Assembly (NCBI GenBank): GCA_002401775.2
Contig: NVUB02000183.1
Span: 1 to 41,792, forward strand
DNA: 41,792 nt
Source: Ectothiorhodospiraceae bacterium
GTDB lineage: Bacteria; Pseudomonadota; Gammaproteobacteria; SZUA-152
Reading direction: 5' to 3'
The position numbers and the translations under genes are program-made. Shown here one piece after another: positions 37,010 through 41,792 of this stretch; positions within the stretch are counted from its first letter, which is position 1; each line of letters begins with the position of its first letter. A model generated the notes under the pieces. It was given only the letters and a program-made list of their open reading frames with translations, searched no databases and had not been told where the DNA came from.

Positions 37010-37036
37010 ACAATAGCATATATGTGTGCCTATTGT
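37010..37036 (-). promoter_or_regulatory. Operator-like inverted repeat before the BrnT-like gene
   Basis: ACAATAG (37010-37016) pairs with CTATTGT (37030-37036), starting eight bases upstream of the toxin ATG. It is a likely site for repression by the toxin-antitoxin complex. Confidence 0.6.
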
Positions 37037-37408
37037 CATCATTTTGACATGCGTTATGCTGGCTAACAGGTGTATATCCCGCTCACCCGTTTGCCCATTT
37101 TCAATACACCTCGAATGTAGCGATAAGCCAATGAATTTACTAACTTTTTTATAATATAGTGCAGCTTACCTTTGGTGCAAAGTGAGCTGCCTCATACCCT
37201 CTGTGGGCGTCGCCATATACGCCATCCAAAACTTCATAACTCGTTGCTTTTATTGTATCGGCTGACATATCACAGGATAAAAATGCGCTTCTTGCCATTG
37301 CAAAACGAGAACATTTTTTACTTTGCAAATATATGCTGCTGAAAAGACCGGTAGTTATCGGGAAAGGAGGCCGCTAGTTGCACCACTAGACCTACACACC
37401 AACAAACT
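37037..37408. other. Intergenic, no supported gene
   Basis: A minus-strand frame of 39 residues (37149-37268, MSADTIKATSYEVLDGVYGD and more) looks protein-like but has no binding site or family; it may be a gene fragment. Nothing else was recognised. Confidence 0.35.
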
Positions 37409-37794
37409 TTAACGGTACCAATTTTCAGCTTTAATTTTGGAACCCTAGAAAACTCCTTTACATTATTTGTCACCAATATCCCCTGCTGCGCTAATACAGT
37501 ACCCGCTATTAAAATGTCCTAAGGCCCGATGGGGGTGCCCTTTTTTTCTAATTTCGCGCGAATAGCTGCTGACAGGCGAGCTTCTTTATCAGAAAATGGA
37601 AGAATGCTAACTAAGGCACACATATCATTTAGCTGAGCTTGACGTTTTTTTGGGAAACGAGATTTTGCTATACCAAACTCTAGTTCATATATGACTATTG
37701 ATGGAATTGCGATATCTTTTGGTGATATTGATAAAAGCTTTTCCGCCACATTGCCTGCGCCTTTGAAAAAACAGATTAATGTGTTTGTGTCTAT
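37409..37794 (-). pseudogene. Broken vapC-type PIN toxin gene
   Basis: Minus-strand pieces in order: DTNTLICFFKGAGNVAEKLL, PSIVIYELEFGIAKSRFP, KLEKKGTPIGP, a TAG stop (37521-37519) where a PIN protein has Tyr-Asp, then DILIAGTVLAQQGILVTNN, and after a one-base loss KAENWYR with TAA at 37411-37409. The catalytic acids D (DTN), E (YELE) and D (DILIAG) are all recognisable. The 5' end is cut off at about 37795 by an unrelated transposase fragment, removing the start codon. Three lesions make it nonfunctional. No antitoxin partner remains. Confidence 0.85.
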
Positions 37795-37795
37795 A

Positions 37796-38578
37796 CCATT
37801 AATGTCTAATCACTATCATGTGGTGTTCTATATCGATCGGGACAAGGCTGAAAACTGGGGCCGGTGGGACATTATTTTCCAGTGGCATCAGCTGCTCTTC
37901 GGTACCATTTTTTCTCAGCGATTTCTGAGGAGTGAAGAACCGGGCAAAGTTCAACATAAGCTGCAGGACGAAAGCACGTAAGAATGGCGTGAACGCCTGA
38001 TGGGCATTAGCTTGTTTATGCGGGTGCTAAATGAATCCATCGCTCGCAGAGCCAATTCTGAAGACTACTGTACTGGTAGATTTTGGGAAGGGCGTTTCAA
38101 GTCGCAAGCTTTATCGGATGAATCGGCGCTGGCGGACTGTATGGTCTATGTAGCTATTAATCCTATTCGTGCAAGTATGGCCAATGCGCCCGAAAAACCT
38201 GACCGTACCCGCATACAGAAGCGTCTCAACAAGGCACAAAATCTACTCAACCTAATCATCCACAACAACAAGAGAGTCAATTACTCATCCTTGTGGGGAA
38301 CCTTAAAGAAGATTTTCCCAAAGGTCTGCCCTTTCGGTTAACCGATTATCTTGGACTTGTTGCTTGGACCGGACGAATAATGCGAGAAGACATACGTGGA
38401 ACTATTCTACAGAACACGTCACCAATATTAAATCGCCTCAATATTGAATTAAAACACTGGCTGTATCTCACCAAAAACGTTGAAAGCCCCCTTTAAAGGC
38501 ATGATGGGTGCCGTCAGCAAACTCGGTTATGGACGAACGCCGGGGAAAATTAGCTGTAAGCGATATTTTCCTGGCTGA
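37796..38578 (+). pseudogene. Broken REP-associated/IS200-like transposase of a second type
   Basis: The frame reads LMSNHYHVVFYIDRDKAENW (the HUH motif as HYH), LRSEEPGKVQHKLQDEST, TAA at 37979-37981, EWRERLMGISLFMRVLNES, FWEGRFKSQALSDESAL, YVAINPIRASMA, then shifts near 38290 to LKEDFPKGLPFRLTDYLGL and NRLNIELKHWLYLTKN, and shifts again near 38490 to FKGMMGAVSKLGYGRTPGK. The N-terminus of about 40 residues is missing; the fragment joins a vapC remnant. It is a different subfamily from the gene at 1-402. Confidence 0.88.
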
Positions 38579-39058
38579 CAAACCCAATTTCACAACGATA
38601 AAATACAGAACAGCTGATGGCTGAGAACTACACCCGTCCGAATTTCGGCAAAATCAGTTATTTCTTCACTCTACTCGCTTAAATGCCTGAGCTGCATCGT
38701 TAATAAGCTGCACAAGAGCAGAAATCGAAATCAGCTCAATAATTTTAGTGGTGATTTCTTTGAGATGGCGGTTCTGCTTACTGTTCGTTTACTACGGTTT
38801 ACTTGACCCTGTTACTTGGCCCAGTTTACTCGGCTAAAGCGAGAGATACGCTTGCTTAAGATTCAGTGCCATCCACCGTCCACCATCCACGAGGACGGGA
38901 TCATTATTGACAATCAAAAACTCGATATTTGTTATAGATAGGTACAAAAAAACAATGGGGCGGGCTTACTCAAACAGATGATAAAGTCGCGGCTTGGGCG
39001 CACGACTTTATCCTTGTTTTTGATGTATTTTTATCTAAAAATCAAAGAATTACGTAGT
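38579..39058. other. Intergenic, no supported gene
   Basis: About 480 bases between the transposase remnant and the cytidylyltransferase gene. A minus-strand stretch near 38680-38790 reads about 35 helical residues ending QAFKRVE before a stop, but it is closed upstream by stops. It is probably decayed DNA. Confidence 0.35.
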
Positions 39059-39478
39059 TCACGCGACCGCATGAAGTTGGGCGATTGTTTTTTTGATTTT
39101 TGTAGATGAAGTTTGTGGGTGATACTCAACTTGAACAATGGATTTACCAGCATTCTTTAAAAAAGATTCAACGTCAAGATTATGAGGCGCCTTCCCCCAG
39201 TCCTCACCGATAACAAAAATATCAGTGCCCAGGTCTCTACAAGCGGATGTGTATTCTAATTCATAATAAGGGCGTACAATATCGACACATCGCAATGCTT
39301 TTAACACTTCCATTCTCTGATCAAGTGGTATAACAGGACGATTTATTTTATAGCTTGCGACGACTTCATCAGAAGCAACCCCTACAGCAACTGTACCACC
39401 AAGTGATTTACAGTATTGGAGTAATGCTATATGGCCAACATGCAATAAATCCCATGTTCCTACTGTGTATATAAGCAT
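39059..39478 (-). CDS. Cytidylyltransferase-family nucleotidyltransferase (TagD-like)
   Basis: A 139-residue enzyme of the glycerol-3-phosphate/ethanolamine-phosphate cytidylyltransferase type. The nucleotide motif HVGH (13-16) follows MLIYTVGTWDLL; RPVIPLDQRMEVLKAL, DIFVIGEDWGK and the ending SSTKIKK (the ISSTxI motif) are all present. The reaction is CTP plus a phospho-alcohol to a CDP-alcohol and pyrophosphate; the alcohol is not clear from sequence. It is soluble. AAGGTGA precedes the ATG by about ten bases. It is divergent from a CDP-alcohol phosphatidyltransferase gene 114 bases away, which could use its product. Confidence 0.88.
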   Translation of the reverse strand: MLIYTVGTWDLLHVGHIALLQYCKSLGGTVAVGVASDEVVASYKINRPVIPLDQRMEVLKALRCVDIVRPYYELEYTSACRDLGTDIFVIGEDWGKAPHNLDVESFLKNAGKSIVQVEYHPQTSSTKIKKTIAQLHAVA

Positions 39479-39592
39479 TAATTTTATTTCACCTTAAATT
39501 TTGAAGTGGTAGTATAGCACATTTTTCTATCTACTTATTAAATCAAACGCTTTCTAGGCGTCCAAACCCAAACAATATGCAAAGGTACATTA

Positions 39593-40249
39593 ATGTCAGC
39601 TGAAAATGCCGAATCCCAAGGTTCGCAACCTGATTCCATCCTTTCCTACGCTAAAGATCTTCCTAATATTTGTTCTTTATCAGGATTAGCCTGCACGCTT
39701 CTTGCGATTTACTTCAGCATTTCAGGGCTTTACGCCGCAGCAATGATTGGTATGGTCTGGGCGGTTGCTTTCGATTGGGCTGATGGCCTCATTGCACGCA
39801 GAATGAAGGGACGTACGGGTAATGACCGTAAATTTGGCGGGCAACTTGATGTACTGATCGATATCGTCAGCTATGGTGTTACACCGGCCATTTTGCTTTT
39901 AAGTTATGGTAACTTTGAATTTCTCTATCTGCTCGGGTCGTTTGTACTGCTTGCGACGAGTGCATTACGATTAAGTTATTTTTCCACCTTCGGCCTTGCG
40001 GGTGGAACTCACTACACAGGATTAGCGCTAGACAATAACAGCCTCATACTTGTCTTTATATTTTTATTTGAAGGACTTTTCAGCCAAAATGTTTTTGCAA
40101 TTATTCTCTACGTTAGCTGTTTAGGCCTCGCTGCTTTAAATGTGTCACAGATAAAAACACCCAAGTTTTCTGGGAGCCCGACCAATGTTTATATTCTCGC
40201 GGCATACACTCTTGGAATAACTATTTTTTACAGCTGGACTCTACAATAA
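39593..40249 (+). CDS. CDP-alcohol phosphatidyltransferase family membrane protein
   Basis: A 218-residue protein with about six helices. The CAP signature is complete: DWADGLIAR (61-69) and GGQLDVLID with D86 and D90, so D, DG, AR, G, D and D are all present; the spacing between AR and G is 12, not the usual 8. The region after it (VSYGVTPAILL) is most like phosphatidylserine synthase. The reaction transfers a phosphoalcohol between CDP and a lipid or alcohol acceptor at the inner membrane. AAGG lies seven bases before the ATG. Neighbouring cytidylyltransferase may make the donor. Confidence 0.88.
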   Translation: MSAENAESQGSQPDSILSYAKDLPNICSLSGLACTLLAIYFSISGLYAAAMIGMVWAVAFDWADGLIARRMKGRTGNDRKFGGQLDVLIDIVSYGVTPAILLLSYGNFEFLYLLGSFVLLATSALRLSYFSTFGLAGGTHYTGLALDNNSLILVFIFLFEGLFSQNVFAIILYVSCLGLAALNVSQIKTPKFSGSPTNVYILAAYTLGITIFYSWTLQ

Positions 40250-40310
40250 GCTTGGACACTTTAAAGCTTGTAATATACATTTATTATCCTAATGTGAATA
40301 ACAGTGAATC

Positions 40311-40355
40311 GGAGTTGTACTTCAACCTACCCGAAGTACAACTCCGGGTAGGTTG
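40311..40355 (+). repeat. Interleaved perfect inverted repeats
   Basis: Segment GGAGTTGTACTTC (40311-40323) pairs with GAAGTACAACTCC (40333-40345), and CAACCTACCC (40323-40332) pairs with GGGTAGGTTG (40346-40355). The two helices cross over each other: either a pseudoknot or two alternative hairpins of 13 and 10 bp. It lies about 60 bases after the phosphatidyltransferase stop. A related GAAGTTGTACTTC occurs near 40584. Confidence 0.85.
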
Positions 40356-40957
40356 ATATTTATGGGCATATCCGACGGTCTGTGAGTATTGTTGCAGTAG
40401 TCAAAGACGGAGGTTTCCCAGAGTTACGGCCGTTATATACGACTTTCATTACCACAGAAGCTATTCGCCGGAATAATGGCCATTTTGGGGGTGTATTATC
40501 CGTGACTGGCCACGATCGACGAATTTAAAGAGTCCTGTAGCCCAGAAGGTCTAAAAATCACCGGTATTATCGGTTATACCTAACCCGAAGTTGTACTTCT
40601 GGTCGCACGACAATGGCAGAAAGGTATTGTCCCTTTCACAGAGGTTTTATGCGCTACGTGATGAATGGTTCAAACTTCTCCACTCTAAGTGAGCTGTCCT
40701 GTGCATGCAGGATGTTGTAGGGCTGGGGTTTGCAACCTCGGTTACCCGATTATTTATTTTTTGTCGTAGGTGACTGATAGTAAATGTTAATTACCTCATT
40801 GAAGTTGTGGGCTGTTTGTCCTGTCTGGTCTATTTATTAACTAAATATAATGGATTTCCATTGATTTTCTAACATATAGGTATATTCTACTTATATTATA
40901 TTGTTGAAATTGCGCTTGACTGGAAAAATAGTGGATATTCCCTACGAGGTTATCTTT
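40356..40957. other. Intergenic, no supported gene
   Basis: About 600 bases without a credible gene. Only the short GAAGTTGTACTTC palindrome near 40584 stands out. The promoter for the Fic antitoxin module is expected near 40900-40950, where TTGACT occurs, but no good -10 was found. Confidence 0.4.
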
Positions 40958-40996
40958 ATGTCTCTGGGCTTTAGACAACCTAGCATCCTCAGGTAA
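40958..40996 (+). CDS. Possible 12-residue leader peptide
   Basis: ATG with GAGG eight bases upstream, reading MSLGFRQPSILR then TAA. The stop overlaps AGGTAA, the binding site of the antitoxin gene, so ribosomes finishing here could restart on the antitoxin. Short enough to be chance. Confidence 0.3.
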   Translation: MSLGFRQPSILR

Positions 40997-41005
40997 CTTA
41001 TTGAA

Positions 41006-41167
41006 ATGATGTCAAAATCTCTTGAATTAGCATTTTCCCAAGCCGTAGCTAGCGTTGCTCTCGAAACTAAAACGATGACAGCTGAATTAATTAGCTTGTT
41101 AAAACAAGCGATTATCGAAAAAAGGCCTCCTAATGAAATATTGGATATTTTAGCCTCTAGCCACTAA
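41006..41167 (+). CDS. Fic-type antitoxin (class I, VbhA-like)
   Basis: A 53-residue helical protein (MMSKSLELAFSQAVASVALE, then TKTMTAELISLLKQ and a short end). It contains SVALET, close to the (S/T)xxxE(G/N) inhibitory motif of Fic antitoxins, whose glutamate blocks ATP binding in the partner; the last position is Thr. It lies directly before a Fic gene (15-base gap), the standard order. AGGTAA is nine bases upstream. The toxin is broken, so the antitoxin may be an orphan. Confidence 0.75.
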   Translation: MMSKSLELAFSQAVASVALETKTMTAELISLLKQAIIEKRPPNEILDILASSH

Positions 41168-41182
41168 TTTAAACAATCTAGC

Positions 41183-41781
41183 ATGGTTGATCCTGAGAAA
41201 TACCCAGGAACTACTGTATTTGTAAACCTCCGCAATATTACCTCCCAAAAAGCATTAGAAGAAGCAGAATCGCTTATTTCAATATATAGGTTAACCGAAC
41301 TATATAATGACTCTTCAATTATTGGCGACATAGGCGATGAAATTAATTTTGATTTATCACACCTTAAGTCCATACATAAACACCTCTTTCAAGATATATA
41401 CTCTTGGGCAGGCCAAACTCGCTCTTACAATATGGCAATAGGCCATGATGTTTTTGCTCCTCCAGATAAATTTGAATATTGGGCTAATAAAATAGCACTC
41501 GAGATAAAGCAAGATAGTTATTTACTCCACCTGGATAGAGAGAACATTGTTAAAATATTAGCCGTTATTTGGGATTATTGGGTCAGCTGCACCCATTTCC
41601 TGATGGAAATGGAAGAACACAGCGAGCATTTTTATGGTAATTAACAATGAATGCTGGCTATACGCTTAAATGGAATCGTGTACTACCGTGGGAAAATGCG
41701 TTAACTGCACATAATGCTCATACGTATAACGATTACTCAGGGTTAGAGCGTATGGTTGATCGAATCCTTGAACCTGTCTAA
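41183..41781 (+). pseudogene. Fic/Doc-family AMPylase gene with a frameshift and a stop
   Basis: The first frame gives YPGTTVFVNLRNITSQKALE, FDLSHLKSIHKHLFQDIYSW and AGQTRSYNMAIGHDVFAPPD, all Fic N-terminal blocks. At about 41580 (a TGGG run) the coding sense moves to another frame, which reads HPFPDGNGRTQRAFLW, the catalytic Fic motif. A TAA at 41638-41640 interrupts this frame; similarity continues as LTMNAGYTLKWNRVLPWENA to ERMVDRILEPV and TAA at 41779-41781. Restoring one G and one sense codon would give a full protein of about 198 residues. The catalytic histidine is thus lost from the translated product. Confidence 0.85.
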
Positions 41782-41792
41782 CGACAGACTCA

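Noticed and set aside
32489-38578. Toxin-antitoxin cluster as a chromosomal integron
   Set aside because: Gene directions are mixed, no integrase is seen and no attC-like sites recur between the genes; the structured element at 33295-33628 is too long and differently built.

Overview
The window looks like a chromosomal stretch of a marine-type gammaproteobacterium. The evidence is a polar, sodium-type flagellar pair (FlgT H-ring and MotY T-ring proteins), a Pseudomonas-like arrangement of ssb, an MFS transporter and uvrA, ClpB behind a sigma32-type promoter, and paired DUF1538 membrane proteins. Genus cannot be fixed from the sequence alone. No rRNA, tRNA or CRISPR array was seen.

Layout. 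1-0.55 kb: an edge-truncated REP-associated tyrosine transposase with four short direct repeats. 0.67-9.4 kb: accessory region with a secreted YD-repeat/RHS system split into two separately exported proteins (a 1720-residue shell ending in six fibronectin-like repeats, and a small RHS-core plus C-terminal domain protein), an overlapping putative immunity gene, and two small exported proteins. 9.9-13.7 kb: PilZ protein, flgT, a 174-bp foldback element with target-site duplication, motY and a coupled lipoprotein. 13.9-17.3 kb: relic of a zeta-toxin-like gene, then a compact three-gene ABC-ATPase/HNH-nuclease operon of the ABC-three-component type. 17.6-27.4 kb: core housekeeping block (ssb, MFS, uvrA, DUF3135, a 29-residue membrane protein, clpB). 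27.6-28.1 kb: duplicated repeat with heptanucleotide tracts. 28.1-32.4 kb: arginine-rich small protein, PlsC-like acyltransferase, exported ankyrin protein with a poly-lysine tail, and an operon of two DUF1538 proteins, a PII-like protein and a CBS protein. 32.5-38.6 kb: toxin-antitoxin and mobile-DNA debris zone (VapC/AbrB pair, structured repeat element, XRE regulator with small divergent gene, atypical NRAMP transporter, IS66 remnant, BrnT-like pair, and a broken vapC abutting a broken transposase). 39-41.8 kb: divergent cytidylyltransferase and CDP-alcohol phosphatidyltransferase, interleaved inverted repeats, and a Fic antitoxin with a broken Fic gene.

How the genes work together. The best candidates for a little-described system are the split RHS module, whose shell and sealing core carry separate signal peptides, and the ABC/HNH operon, where all genes overlap by about 10 bases. 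The block from 30.1 to 32.4 kb reads as an ion-transport module with its own nucleotide and nitrogen-type sensors. The cytidylyltransferase and phosphatidyltransferase at 39-40 kb could form the two steps of a CDP-alcohol pathway. Several decayed genes (zeta, vapC, transposase, fic, IS66) show continuing turnover of mobile and conflict genes around an otherwise conserved chromosome.
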